Positions 8,787-20,664 of a DNA stretch of 64,000 bases are shown here, piece by piece. The stretch is taken from assembly GCA_041687015.1 (NCBI GenBank), contig JAWLCT010000008.1, forward strand, positions 30,938 through 94,937. Direction: 5' to 3'. This stretch comes from JALOAT01 sp041687015 (GTDB lineage: Bacteria; Pseudomonadota; Gammaproteobacteria; Thiohalomonadales; Thiohalomonadaceae). The notes under the pieces were generated by a model. The model ran no database searches. It saw nothing but the letters and a program-made list of their open reading frames with translations, and was not told where the DNA came from. Position numbers and translations under genes: made by a program. Each line of letters starts with the position of its first letter. The first letter of the stretch is position 1.

Positions 8787-9236
8787 ATGCTGACGCGCAT
8801 ACGCCAGTTCTTCGAAAGGGAGTTGGAGCCGGGCGTGCGTCAGGGCGACGAACACGCCTTGCGGCTCGCCACTGCGGCGTTGCTGTTCGAGATGACCCGT
8901 CAGGACGATACGGTCACCGACGACGAGCGTGCGGCGGTCACCGCCGCCGTACGCGATCGCTTCGGGCTGAGCACGGGGGAGGCGGAAACCCTCACCGACC
9001 TCGCCGAGGAGGAGGCGCACGGGGCGACCGACTACTACCAGTTCACCTCGCTCATCAACCAGCATTTCGACCATTCACAGAAGATCCGCATGGTGGAGTC
9101 ACTATGGCGGGTCGCGGCGGCGGACGGTCACGTGCATCACTATGAAGAGCATCTGGTGCGCCGCATTGCCGAGTTGCTGTACGTGTCTCACGGCGAGTTC
9201 ATCGCGGCCAAGCACCGCGCCATGAACCAAATGTAG
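8787..9236 (+). CDS. TerB-family (tellurite resistance-like) protein
   Basis: A 149-residue all-helical protein of the TerB / DUF533-like fold. Diagnostic parts are ALLFEMTRQDDTVTDDER, MVESLWRVAAADGHVHHYE and LVRRIAELL, giving the two pseudo-repeats with acidic DG/DD turns that bind metal in TerB. Such proteins are cytoplasmic and associated with stress responses; a direct role in tellurite resistance is not implied. It starts one base after glgP and is very likely co-transcribed with it. Confidence 0.85.
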   Translation: MLTRIRQFFERELEPGVRQGDEHALRLATAALLFEMTRQDDTVTDDERAAVTAAVRDRFGLSTGEAETLTDLAEEEAHGATDYYQFTSLINQHFDHSQKIRMVESLWRVAAADGHVHHYEEHLVRRIAELLYVSHGEFIAAKHRAMNQM

Positions 9237-9322
9237 GATGCAATCTTATTGCACCCCCTGGGGCTGCCCATGAAACTCGTGCAAAGCCCGGGTCACGGGT
9301 GCGGCGCTTCTTCGAGGCACAC

Positions 9323-10201
9323 ATGTCCTTCTGGAAATCCATTGCCGAACGCATAGCGGCCGCCACCGAGGGCCCTTTTTCGCCTGCGACACCCCGGGTG
9401 ATCGGCGGTGGTTGCATCAATGAGGCAGTGATCCTCGAAGACGGATCATGTCGCTTCTTCGTGAAGACGAACCGATCCGAATACGCAGATATGTTCGCCG
9501 CGGAGGCAGAGGGCCTGGTGACCATCGCCGCCACCCGAACCGTCCGTGTACCGCAGGTGGTATGCCACGACGTGGCCGACGGCCGGGCGTTCCTGGCGCT
9601 TGAATATCTTCCGCTCGGTGGTCATGGAGGCGACGAGGCCCTCGGACGCGCCCTGGCCGCCATGCACGGGCACGGTGTGGATCGCTTTGGCTGGCATCGC
9701 GACAACACGATCGGTAGCACGCCGCAGCCCAACACCTGGTCAGACGACTGGATCGTGTTTCTGCGCGAGCGCCGCCTCGGCCAAATGCTGGAACGCGTCG
9801 GCGCCGACGGCGGCGAGGCGCGCTTGCTCCGGCTCGGAGAAGAACTGCTGGGACGGCTGGGGGGCTTTTTCGTCGCCTATACGCCGGTGTCGTCGTTGTT
9901 GCACGGTGATCTCTGGGGCGGAAATCGGGCGACACTCGATTCCGGGGAGCCGGTGATTTTCGATCCCGCGGTCTATTACGGCGACCGCGAGGCGGATCTG
10001 GCGATGACGGAACTGTTCGGCGGTTTCTCCCCGCGTTTCTACGCCGCCTACCGTGAAGCGTGGCCGCTGGACGTGGGTTACGCCGTGCGCAAGGATCTCT
10101 ATAACCTCTATCACGTCCTCAATCACTACCTGCTGTTCGGTGGCGGATACGGTCGGCAGGCGGAGTCGCTCATGCTGCGTCTGTTGGCGCAGCTGCGCTG
10201 A
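9323..10201 (+). CDS. Fructosamine kinase family protein
   Basis: A 292-residue member of the fructosamine/ketosamine-3-kinase family, which phosphorylates sugars attached to protein amines and starts deglycation. The kinase-like fold is shown by GGGCINEAVIL near residue 30, FVKTN (nucleotide-contacting lysine), LALEYLPLG hinge, the catalytic loop HGDLWGGN, and the metal-binding DPAVYYGDREADLAM. Length fits the family. ATG at 9323 is preferred to GTG at 9299 on spacing from a GAGG motif. It sits downstream of glgP and the TerB-like gene, where sugar-phosphate metabolism would make deglycation useful (inference). Confidence 0.9.
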   Translation: MSFWKSIAERIAAATEGPFSPATPRVIGGGCINEAVILEDGSCRFFVKTNRSEYADMFAAEAEGLVTIAATRTVRVPQVVCHDVADGRAFLALEYLPLGGHGGDEALGRALAAMHGHGVDRFGWHRDNTIGSTPQPNTWSDDWIVFLRERRLGQMLERVGADGGEARLLRLGEELLGRLGGFFVAYTPVSSLLHGDLWGGNRATLDSGEPVIFDPAVYYGDREADLAMTELFGGFSPRFYAAYREAWPLDVGYAVRKDLYNLYHVLNHYLLFGGGYGRQAESLMLRLLAQLR

Positions 10202-10319
10202 AAACGTGCAGCACTGACCGACGAACGGGGCGCGGCGCGGTATCATAGGCGCCCGGTGCACGTTGTGCGCCGTTCCTGCACACCGCGCCCTGGAGGGTGC
10301 CCCTGTTTTCGGAGCGTGC

Positions 10320-11294
10320 ATGTCCGCGCCAGATTCCCGCTATCCCGGTCCGTTTTCGTGGCGTTTCCTGCATCCCAGGCACTGGGGTGCCTGGCTTGCG
10401 GTGGCCGGACTTCGCCTGATAAGCCTGTTGCCGACGCGTTGGCGTCTTGCGCTGGCCACCCGTCTGGGCGATCTCGCCTATGAACGCAATGCCAAGCGGC
10501 GCACCATCGTGGAGATCAACCTCGGCTTCTGTTTTCCCGAGCTGACGGACCGTGAGCGAGGAGACCTCGCGCGCGCGTTCTTCCGACAGTTCATGCAAAC
10601 CCAGTTGGATTATGGATTGTTGTGGTGGGGCTCGGACCGCGCCATTGACGCCCGCGTGAGTGTGGAAGGTGAGGAACACCTGCGCCCGCACGTGGAGGCG
10701 GGGCGTCCTGTGATCCTGCTCACGGGTCATCACGTGGCGGTGGATTTTGCCGGCATTGCCATCAACCGCCGTTACAAAGCCACCAGCATGTTCAAGCGCC
10801 TGCGCGATCCGGTGCTGGATTGGTTCGTGGCGCGCGGCCGGACCCGCCAGGGCGGGCTCATGTTCGAGCGCAACGACAACCTGCGCCCGCTGGTGCGTCT
10901 GGTGCGCGACGGTTATCTGTTCTACTACATGCCCGACGAAGACCTCGGGCCGGACAAATCCGTGTTCGCGCCTTTCTTCGGCGAGCCCGCCGCAACACTC
11001 ACCGCCTTGGCCAAACTGGCGCGACTGTGCGGTGCGGTGGTGGTGCCGTTCATGGCCTATCACCGCAACGGCCGTTACGTGGCGAAGCTGTTCCCGGCCC
11101 TGGAAAACTATCCGACCGGCGACGACGTGGCAGACGCCACGCGCATGAACCAGGCACTGGAAACCATGATCCGCCTGGACCCGGCCCAGTACGTGTGGTC
11201 CCTGCGCCTGTTCCAAACCCGCCCCAACGGCCTCCCCGACCCTTACCCACGCAAGGGGCGCAAACAAGCTGTCGGAGAAACCCCACAGGTTTAA
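10320..11294 (+). CDS. LpxL/HtrB-type lipid A acyltransferase, copy 1
   Basis: A 324-residue inner-membrane lysophospholipid acyltransferase-like protein of the lipid A late-acyltransferase family. The N-terminal hydrophobic region (about residues 22-40) anchors it. The catalytic H-x4-D motif is HHVAVD in LLTGHHVAVDFAG, and further family segments are YYMPDEDLGPDKSVFAPFFG and YVWSLRLFQTRP. It would transfer a fatty acyl chain to a lipid A precursor. ATG at 10320 follows a GGAG site at 10311. Its stop codon lies in the left arm of an inverted repeat, and a second, divergent homologue follows in convergent orientation. Confidence 0.88.
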   Translation: MSAPDSRYPGPFSWRFLHPRHWGAWLAVAGLRLISLLPTRWRLALATRLGDLAYERNAKRRTIVEINLGFCFPELTDRERGDLARAFFRQFMQTQLDYGLLWWGSDRAIDARVSVEGEEHLRPHVEAGRPVILLTGHHVAVDFAGIAINRRYKATSMFKRLRDPVLDWFVARGRTRQGGLMFERNDNLRPLVRLVRDGYLFYYMPDEDLGPDKSVFAPFFGEPAATLTALAKLARLCGAVVVPFMAYHRNGRYVAKLFPALENYPTGDDVADATRMNQALETMIRLDPAQYVWSLRLFQTRPNGLPDPYPRKGRKQAVGETPQV

Positions 11295-11436
11295 CGCGGA
11301 GGGCGCGGAGGACGCAGAGCAGTTCGTTGTCTACAGGCGTTCGTGCCGGCATGAGGTGGACTGCTAACGAACTGCGCTCGCACTCCTTTCGTGGCAGTCC
11401 CGGTCCTTGACATCTTTTCTCCGCGTCCTCCGCGTT
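11293..11436. repeat. Inverted-repeat element, CGCGGAGG family
   Basis: The arm at 11293-11310 (AACGCGGAGGGCGCGGAG) is matched by its reverse complement at 11419-11436 with one mismatch. A second perfect 10-bp inverted repeat (GCAGTTCGTT at 11319-11328, AACGAACTGC at 11366-11375) is nested inside. The element fills the space between two convergent acyltransferase genes and overlaps the stop codon of the first. It has no coding capacity and looks like a MITE-like or bidirectional-terminator element. Similar architecture recurs at 18864, 32870 and 49886. Confidence 0.75.
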
Positions 11437-11446
11437 GATCCCCCTT

Positions 11447-12352
11447 TCAGTACACCCGCGGCTCGCCCTTGGGCCGCGTGCGGAAGCGCTTGTAGTTCCA
11501 CTGGTACTGGGCCGGGACGAGGCGGATGCATTGTTCCACGCCTTGATTGAGGGCGGTGGCGGCCACGGTGAGGTCCGCGTCGGCAATGCCGTCGGGCGCG
11601 GGCAGGATGTGAAGACGAAAGCCGCGCCCGCGGGGCAGGCGTTCGGCGAAGGTGAAGAACACCGGCACGCCCGTCTTGTGGGCCAGGCGCGAAACCAGGC
11701 TCATGGTGTTGGCCTGGATGCCGAAGAAGGGCGCAAACGCACCCTCGGGATCGCGCGGGTCCTGGTCGGGCAGGATACCGATGAGCCTGCCCTGTTTGAG
11801 TCCCTGATAGAGCGCGCGGATGCCGGCGGCGTCGGTGGGCACCAGTTGCGCACCGGTGCGTTCGCGCGCCTGTCGCACGATGTGCTCGAAGGCCCGTTGG
11901 CGCGGCGGGCGGTACATGGATGTCATGGGATAGCGTGAGCCCAGGTAGAGGCCGGCGATCTCCCACGAACCCAGGTGCGGTGAACAGATGATGGCACCAC
12001 GATCGCCGGCGAGTGCCGCCTGCAACGCGGTCTCCCCATGGACCTCCACCACCAACTGCGCCCGGGTGGCCGGCCCGAGCCAGATGGCCATGGTTTCCGT
12101 GAGGGTCTTGCCCGCTTCCACCAGGCTGGCGCGTGCCAGATCGCGCCGGGCCTGCCTGCTCAGTTCCGGAAAGCACAGGGCCAGGTTGCGGCGGGTGATC
12201 GCCCGATGCGGGTTGGGCACCCGGGCCGACAGCCAGCCCAGGCCGGCGCCCAGGGCCTGCACCCAAGGAAAAGGCAGCCGCGCCAACGCGCCCAACACAA
12301 CGGTCAGCAGCTGTGTGGCGGGGCTGGTGGAAGAGGGCGTCTTGGCGGACAT
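11447..12352 (-). CDS. LpxL/HtrB-type lipid A acyltransferase, copy 2
   Basis: A 301-residue homologue of the preceding acyltransferase, on the other strand. It has a hydrophobic N-terminal helix, the catalytic H-x4-E motif HLGSWE in IICSPHLGSWEIAGLYLG, and ILPDQDPRDPEGAFAPFFG and YQWNYKRFRTRP. The H-x4-E form is the more usual one for LpxL/LpxM, whereas copy 1 has H-x4-D, so the two may act on different acyl donors or acceptors. ATG at 12352 begins 23 bases after the ttcA stop, so it is probably in an operon with ttcA. Confidence 0.9.
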   Translation of the reverse strand: MSAKTPSSTSPATQLLTVVLGALARLPFPWVQALGAGLGWLSARVPNPHRAITRRNLALCFPELSRQARRDLARASLVEAGKTLTETMAIWLGPATRAQLVVEVHGETALQAALAGDRGAIICSPHLGSWEIAGLYLGSRYPMTSMYRPPRQRAFEHIVRQARERTGAQLVPTDAAGIRALYQGLKQGRLIGILPDQDPRDPEGAFAPFFGIQANTMSLVSRLAHKTGVPVFFTFAERLPRGRGFRLHILPAPDGIADADLTVAATALNQGVEQCIRLVPAQYQWNYKRFRTRPKGEPRVY

Positions 12353-12375
12353 GTGTTCTTGGGTGCGGCGGCGCT

Positions 12376-13194
12376 TCAGGCCTGAGGCTCTGCTTGCGGC
12401 GCGGCGCACGTCGCATCGGCTTCGGCAATCTCCTCATCCTCCGCGCGCAGCTCCGGCGTGCCCTTGCCGCCCAGCAGCGGCCGCATGGCCGTGAGCAGGC
12501 TGCGGAAAATGGTCGGGTAGCGTTGTTCCTCCGCCGCCAACAATTCCTTCATGTGCTGGCGCTCGGTAGGCTTGGTGAAACAGGCCGGACAGGAATCAGG
12601 CACCACGGGCAGTTGGGCCGTGCTCGCGAAATCGCGGGTCTGGCGCTCACGGGCATAGATGAGCGGACGAATCACGCGCAAATCACCTGCTTCGATGGTG
12701 TAGTGGGCCTTCATGGTGCGCAGCTGACCGCCATGGAAGGCCGACATGAAAAAGCTTTCCGCCAGGTCGTCCAGGTGCTGACCCAGCACGATGACGTTGT
12801 AGCCGTGGTCACGGGCCACGCGATAGATGATGCCGCGTTTCATGCGCGCGCAGTAGGCACAGAAGGAGTCCTTTTCCTTGAGGCGCGTAAGGGCTTCGTC
12901 GGCAATGGGCTCGGAATGGTAGAAATAGGGCACACCCAGTTCCGCCATGTAGGGCTTCAGGCCGCACGGATCGAAGCCGGGGATCTGCGGGTCCACGGTG
13001 ACCGCACCCACTTGGAAGCGGATGGGCGCATGGCGCTGCAGATGCAGCAGGATCTGCAGCAGGGACAGCGAATCCTTGCCGCCCGAGACGCCGAGCAGCA
13101 GCCGGTCACCTTCGCGAATCATGTCGTAGTCGCGAATGGCCTCACCTACCGCGCGGAGCAGGGATTTGGGTGGTTTACTGAAAGAGCGGCTCAT
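12376..13194 (-). CDS. ttcA: tRNA 2-thiocytidine biosynthesis protein TtcA
   Basis: A 272-residue enzyme that thiolates cytidine 32 of certain tRNAs. The PP-loop ATP pyrophosphatase motif SGGKDS is in LLLGVSGGKDSLSLLQ. The cysteines of the iron-sulfur site are visible: CAYC followed by ARMKRG, and a third in DSCPACF. GQHLDDLAESFFM is also characteristic. The C-terminus is an acidic Ala/Glu tail. It is divergent from the rhodanese gene, and a sulfur donor next to a thiolation enzyme is a plausible functional pairing (inference). Confidence 0.95.
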   Translation of the reverse strand: MSRSFSKPPKSLLRAVGEAIRDYDMIREGDRLLLGVSGGKDSLSLLQILLHLQRHAPIRFQVGAVTVDPQIPGFDPCGLKPYMAELGVPYFYHSEPIADEALTRLKEKDSFCAYCARMKRGIIYRVARDHGYNVIVLGQHLDDLAESFFMSAFHGGQLRTMKAHYTIEAGDLRVIRPLIYARERQTRDFASTAQLPVVPDSCPACFTKPTERQHMKELLAAEEQRYPTIFRSLLTAMRPLLGGKGTPELRAEDEEIAEADATCAAPQAEPQA

Positions 13195-13277
13195 AGGGCC
13201 GCCATTTTAACGTGCTGTGCCGCGGATTTTCGCGAAATGACTTTGGTCTCCAAGAGTGCTGGGGTAAAACTGTGTCC

Positions 13278-13703
13278 ATGAAGCCTCTCCTGAAACATCT
13301 CACCCCGCGCGAGGCCTGGGACTTCATCCAGTCCAATCCCCGCGCCCTGCTCATCGATATCCGCTCCACTGCAGAGTTTTTGTTCGTGGGGCATCCACTG
13401 GGCGCCATCCACATCCCCTGGATGGACGAACCCGACTGGACCGTCTGCCCCGAGTTCATTCCCCAGGTGCGCCGCGCCGTACTCGGCGGGATCGGATCCG
13501 AGGCCCACGCACCCTCGGCGCCGGTGCTGCTCATCTGCCGCAGCGGCAAGCGTTCGGTGGATGCGGGTTGGGCGCTGCTGCACGCCGGATTCACGGACGT
13601 CTACAACGTGCTCGACGGCTTCGAGGGTGACCTGGACGAACACCGGCACCGCGGCACCCTGGGTGGATGGCGGTATGAGGGGTTGCCTTGGGAGCAGGGG
13701 TGA
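13278..13703 (+). CDS. Rhodanese-like sulfurtransferase
   Basis: A 141-residue single-domain rhodanese. The active-site loop is CRSGKRS in LLICRSGKRSVDAG, with the persulfide-forming cysteine. Family motifs include LLIDIRSTAEFLFVGHPLGAIHIPW and VYNVLDGFEGD. It moves sulfane sulfur between donors and acceptors in the cytoplasm. ATG at 13278 is preferred; codons upstream in the frame have no homology. It is divergent from ttcA and is followed immediately by the REP array. Confidence 0.9.
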   Translation: MKPLLKHLTPREAWDFIQSNPRALLIDIRSTAEFLFVGHPLGAIHIPWMDEPDWTVCPEFIPQVRRAVLGGIGSEAHAPSAPVLLICRSGKRSVDAGWALLHAGFTDVYNVLDGFEGDLDEHRHRGTLGGWRYEGLPWEQG

Positions 13704-13712
13704 GGCAGGGAG

Positions 13713-13964
13713 GTAGGAGCGGCCTAAAGGCCGCGATGGTTTGCATCCACAGCGGTGGCAATCGCGGGCTGAGCCCGCTCCTACGGGGCACGGTTTTCCA
13801 CCGTAGGAGCGGCCCAAGGCCGCGATGGTTTTCAACCGCAGCGGCGGAAATCGCGGGCTGAGCCCGCTCCTACGGGGTATGGTTTTTCCGGCTGTAGGAG
13901 CGGCCTCAGGCCGCGATGGTTTTTGTCCACAGCGCTCGTAATCGCGGGCTGAGCCCGCTCCTAC
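13713..13964. repeat. REP/BIME array, left part
   Basis: Three copies of a paired repeat with a period of about 90 bases. Each unit has a forward palindrome (GTAGGAGCGGCC plus GGCCGCGAT, starting at 13713, 13803 and 13894) and an inverted partner (ATCGCGGGCTGAGCCCGCTC, starting at 13761, 13850 and 13941). The forward and inverted partners can fold into hairpins singly or pair together, as in bacterial interspersed mosaic elements. The array directly flanks a REP-associated transposase, its presumed mobiliser. Confidence 0.9.
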
Positions 13965-14008
13965 GGGCTGATAATTACCCGCAGCGGCGGGATCGTGAAG
14001 GAGCTGGC

Positions 14009-14470
14009 ATGGATGCCAGAACGCCCAAAGCAAACCGACTTCGCGTCGGCCGTCATTCCGAAAACGGTCGCATCTACCTGATCACAGCCGTTACCTTTGA
14101 GCGCAGCCCGATCTTCACGGACTTCCATGCGGCGCGTCTGTTGATCGATACGATGCGCCAGCACCACGAGCGTGGGCACGTGGACTCACTTGCGTTTGTG
14201 GTCATGCCCGATCACCTTCACTGGTTGTTCGAATTGCGCAGCGGCACGCTCTCCGGCCTTGTTCGGGACCTGAAGGCGTTTTCTGCCCGTGCAATCAATG
14301 CCCACTTCAGCATGGCGGGCCGCCTCTGGCAGGCCGGATTCCATGACCACGCCCTGCGGCGTGAAGAGGACCTGCGTTCGGCGGCGCGTTACGTCGTTTT
14401 CAACCCGGTGCGCGCCGGACTCGTCGAACGCGTGGCCGATTACCCCCATTGGGATGCGAAGTGGCTGTGA
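14009..14470 (+). CDS. REP-associated tyrosine transposase (RAYT)
   Basis: A 153-residue Y1-type transposase of the IS200/IS605-like superfamily. The HUH nickase motif is HLH in VVMPDHLHWLFEL, and the probable catalytic tyrosine is in ARYVVFNPVRAGLV. Other RAYT hallmarks are the GRIYLITAVTFERSPIF opening and RLWQAGFHDHALRREEDL. RAYTs bind and cut REP hairpins as single strands. ATG at 14009 has an AAGGAG ribosome-binding site. It is embedded in the REP array on both sides, the arrangement expected for a domesticated mobiliser of these repeats. Confidence 0.93.
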   Translation: MDARTPKANRLRVGRHSENGRIYLITAVTFERSPIFTDFHAARLLIDTMRQHHERGHVDSLAFVVMPDHLHWLFELRSGTLSGLVRDLKAFSARAINAHFSMAGRLWQAGFHDHALRREEDLRSAARYVVFNPVRAGLVERVADYPHWDAKWL

Positions 14471-14501
14471 TCCTGCGACGGTGCTTCCACATGGTGCGGG
14501 A

Positions 14502-14916
14502 ATCGCGGGCTGAGCCCGCTCCTACGGGGCACGGTTTTCCACCTGTAGGAGCGGCCTCAGGCCGCGATGGTTTTCAACCGCAGCGGTGAAATCGCGGGCT
14601 GCGCCCGCTCCTATNNNNNNNNNNNNNNNNNNNNNNNNNNNNNNNNNNNNNNNNNNNNNNNNNNNNNNNNNNNNNNNNNNNNNNNNNNNNNNNNNNNNNN
14701 NNNNNNNNNNNNNNGTAGGAGCGGCCTCAGGCCGCGATGGTCTTCAACCGCAGCGGCGGAAATCGCGGGCTGAGCCCGCTCCTACGGGGCACGGTTTTCC
14801 ACCTGTAGGAGCGGCCTCAGGCCGCGATGGTTTTCAACCGCAGCGGTGAAATCGCGGGCTGCGCCCGCTCCTCGGGGCACGGTTTTTCCGGCTGTAGGAG
14901 CGGCCTCAGGCCGCGA
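14502..14916. repeat. REP/BIME array, right part, interrupted by the gap
   Basis: Four inverted partners (starting at 14502, 14591, 14762 and 14851) and four forward palindromes (14545, 14715, 14805 and 14894) with the same sequences as on the left. Two of the inverted copies read GCTGCGCCC instead of GCTGAGCCC, and the copy at 14851 lacks two bases of its CCTAC end. The array ends about 60 bases before metH. Because the gap lies inside it, the true copy number is unknown. Confidence 0.9.
14615..14714. other. Assembly gap of 100 N
   Basis: Exactly 100 undetermined bases, a conventional scaffold-gap length, lie between two REP copies. Near-identical repeats probably broke the assembly here. 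The real distance and number of repeat units cannot be read, and any ORF drawn across the gap is meaningless. Confidence 0.99.
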
Positions 14917-14979
14917 ACAGTCCGCACACGCTGGCGTGTTAGAATTCACCGTTCACCCGAACCGAATCACCGCTCCCCC

Positions 14980-18849
<3,870 letters not shown>

Positions 18850-18863
18850 CCGCAGGAAGAAGG

Positions 18864-18998
18864 AACCACAGAGGCCACGGAGATTAGACCGGGGTGTCTG
18901 TGGCGCAGCAGGGCGAGAGTTCGCTACTGCGGTTCCGGCAAGCCACGGCGCCCGGGAGGTGGAGCGAAATCCGATTCTTCTCCGTGGCCTCCGTGGTT
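18864..18998. repeat. Inverted-repeat element, CCACGGAGG family, copy 1
   Basis: A 20-base arm at 18864-18883 (AACCACAGAGGCCACGGAGA) is matched by its reverse complement at 18979-18998 with one mismatch, enclosing 95 bases. A run of six T begins at 19003, right after the right arm. It occupies the space between metH and the methyltransferase gene and has no coding capacity. It shares its arm sequence with the element at 32870. Confidence 0.8.
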
Positions 18999-19036
18999 AA
19001 CGCTTTTTTCTTCGAGACAACCGCAAGGTGTCATGC

Positions 19037-19627
19037 ATGTGGGATGAACGCTACGCCACGGATGACTACGTCTACGGCACTGAGCCGAACGATTTTCTCG
19101 CCGCCAACGTGGCGGGGCTGCCGCGTGGCGAGGTGTTGTGTATTGCCGAAGGCGAGGGCCGCAACGCCGTGTGGCTGGCGCGACAGGGTTTTCACGTCAC
19201 GGCGGTGGATGCCTCGGCGGTCGGCCTTGCCAAGGCGCAGCGCCTTGCCGAACGACACCAGGTCCACATCGAGACCATCCACGCGGACCTGGCACACTAC
19301 GACCTCGGCGCCGCACGCTGGGACGCCATCGTGTCCATCTTCTGCCACCTGCCGCCGCCGCTGCGCGTTCGCGTGCACGGTGCCGTGGCCGAGGCGCTGA
19401 AACCCGGCGGCGTGTTTCTGCTCGAGGCCTACACGCCTGCGCAACTGCGCCACGGCACCGGCGGGCCTCCTGTGACCGAGCTGATGATGTCACTCGATAC
19501 ACTGCGCAATGAATTGCATGGGCTTTCCATGCAGCACGGCATCGAGTTGGAGCGTGATATCCATGAGGGGTGTTTCCACCACGGGCGCGGTGCGGTGGTG
19601 CAGGTGATCTCGATGCGTCAGGTGTAG
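19037..19627 (+). CDS. Class I SAM-dependent methyltransferase, TehB-like
   Basis: A 196-residue cytoplasmic methyltransferase. SAM-binding motif I is VLCIAEGEGRNAVWLA and motif II is VTAVDASAVGL. The opening MWDERYATDDYVYGTEPNDFL is typical of the TehB/thiopurine-methyltransferase-like group, which may detoxify metalloid or small thiol compounds. Motif WDAIVSIFCHLPP follows. ATG at 19037 is chosen over GTG at 19028 because an AAGG lies at a good distance. Its stop codon lies within a solitary REP element. The actual substrate cannot be read from sequence. Confidence 0.85.
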   Translation: MWDERYATDDYVYGTEPNDFLAANVAGLPRGEVLCIAEGEGRNAVWLARQGFHVTAVDASAVGLAKAQRLAERHQVHIETIHADLAHYDLGAARWDAIVSIFCHLPPPLRVRVHGAVAEALKPGGVFLLEAYTPAQLRHGTGGPPVTELMMSLDTLRNELHGLSMQHGIELERDIHEGCFHHGRGAVVQVISMRQV

Positions 19628-19647
19628 GAGCGGCCTCAGGCCGCGAT
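19624..19647 (+). repeat. Solitary REP element
   Basis: GTAGGAGCGGCCTCAGGCCG followed by CGAT is identical to the forward palindrome of the REP array 5 kb away. It overlaps the stop codon of the methyltransferase gene and separates it from the convergent SDR gene, where it may act as a bidirectional terminator or mRNA stabiliser. Confidence 0.9.
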
Positions 19648-19655
19648 TCTTCCCG

Positions 19656-20570
19656 TTATTGCTCGGTAAGCGTCTCGCGAATTCCCTGGCGGTACGGCGT
19701 CGGCTGAAAAAAACGGGCGTTGAATTTCGAACTGTCGAATAGGTAGGGCTCGGCATTCTGGTAGAGCAGTTCCATGATCTCGCGCACCGTGGGATCGAAA
19801 ACCCCCGCCATGCGAAGCATCCACGGTGCCAGCACGCGATAGCGCGGCGGCACGTCCAAGGCCTCGGCGACCATCTCGATGAACTGCCGGCCGGTGGGCG
19901 CGTCGGGATGGGTGGGCAGGTGCCAGACTTCGCCAAAGGCTTCCGGCGTGTTGCCGAGCAGTGCGGTGGCGCGTACCGCGTCGGGGGTGTAGGTCATGGC
20001 GTGGGGCACACCGTCGTTCACCAGCCATGCGGCCTTTTTCCCGGCGCGTAGTTTCTCGAACACCATGGGGTGCACGAAGGTGTTGGTGGCGCCGGGCCCG
20101 TAGAAGTCTGCCGAGCGTGCGATGAGGGCCGTGAGCGTGCCCGCCATGACCTCGTCCATCAGTCGCGCGGCAATACGCGCCCGCACCTCACCCTTGCGGC
20201 TGACGGGCTGCACGGGCGTGCTCTCCGTCATCGGCCCTTCGACCCGGCCGTACAGGTACACGTTGTCGAAGAACACCAGCCGTGTGCCGGCTCGCTTACA
20301 GGCCTCGATCACGTTGTCCATGATCACGGGCCACTGCGCCTGCCATACGTCCGTGCGGTAAGGCAGGCCGGCCACCAGGTAAGCCACCTCGGAACCCGTC
20401 ACGGCGCGTGCCACCTGCTCCGCATCAGTGAGATCCGCGGGCATGCATTGATCGGCGGCGTTTACGGCACGCGGATGGCGGCTGACCAGACGCACCGGGT
20501 GCCCCTTGCCGGCCAGCTCCCTGGCCAGTCCCTTGCCGATGACACCGCCGGCACCGAGTATGGTGTGCAT
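19656..20570 (-). CDS. NAD-dependent epimerase/dehydratase family protein
   Basis: A 304-residue extended-SDR-like protein. The N-terminal Rossmann nucleotide-binding motif is TILGAGGVIGKGLA, and VFFDNVYLYGR is the region that usually holds the SDR tyrosine, here without the clear YxxxK pair. ALIARSADFYGPGATN is a common epimerase segment. It resembles NAD-dependent epimerases of the atypical SDR class used in sugar or small-molecule reduction. Its reaction is unknown. It is convergent with the methyltransferase gene across a solitary REP. Confidence 0.82.
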   Translation of the reverse strand: MHTILGAGGVIGKGLARELAGKGHPVRLVSRHPRAVNAADQCMPADLTDAEQVARAVTGSEVAYLVAGLPYRTDVWQAQWPVIMDNVIEACKRAGTRLVFFDNVYLYGRVEGPMTESTPVQPVSRKGEVRARIAARLMDEVMAGTLTALIARSADFYGPGATNTFVHPMVFEKLRAGKKAAWLVNDGVPHAMTYTPDAVRATALLGNTPEAFGEVWHLPTHPDAPTGRQFIEMVAEALDVPPRYRVLAPWMLRMAGVFDPTVREIMELLYQNAEPYLFDSSKFNARFFQPTPYRQGIRETLTEQ

Positions 20571-20664
20571 GTGTGACTCCCAGTCGTAATCGTGAACCCA
20601 CCTTACCGGGTGTCACAGCACAGGTGAAGCCCGGGACGGCGGCATGGGCCGCCGTCCCGCTGTA

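Noticed and set aside
6293..8800. An 835-residue open frame antisense to glgP
   Set aside because: Same artefact; glgP has complete catalytic motifs.
14567..14849. ORFs spanning the run of N
   Set aside because: They exist only because undetermined bases contain no stop codons.
13713..14916. A CRISPR array
   Set aside because: The repeats are palindromic, alternate in orientation, and are separated by conserved rather than unique sequences; a RAYT, not cas genes, is adjacent.
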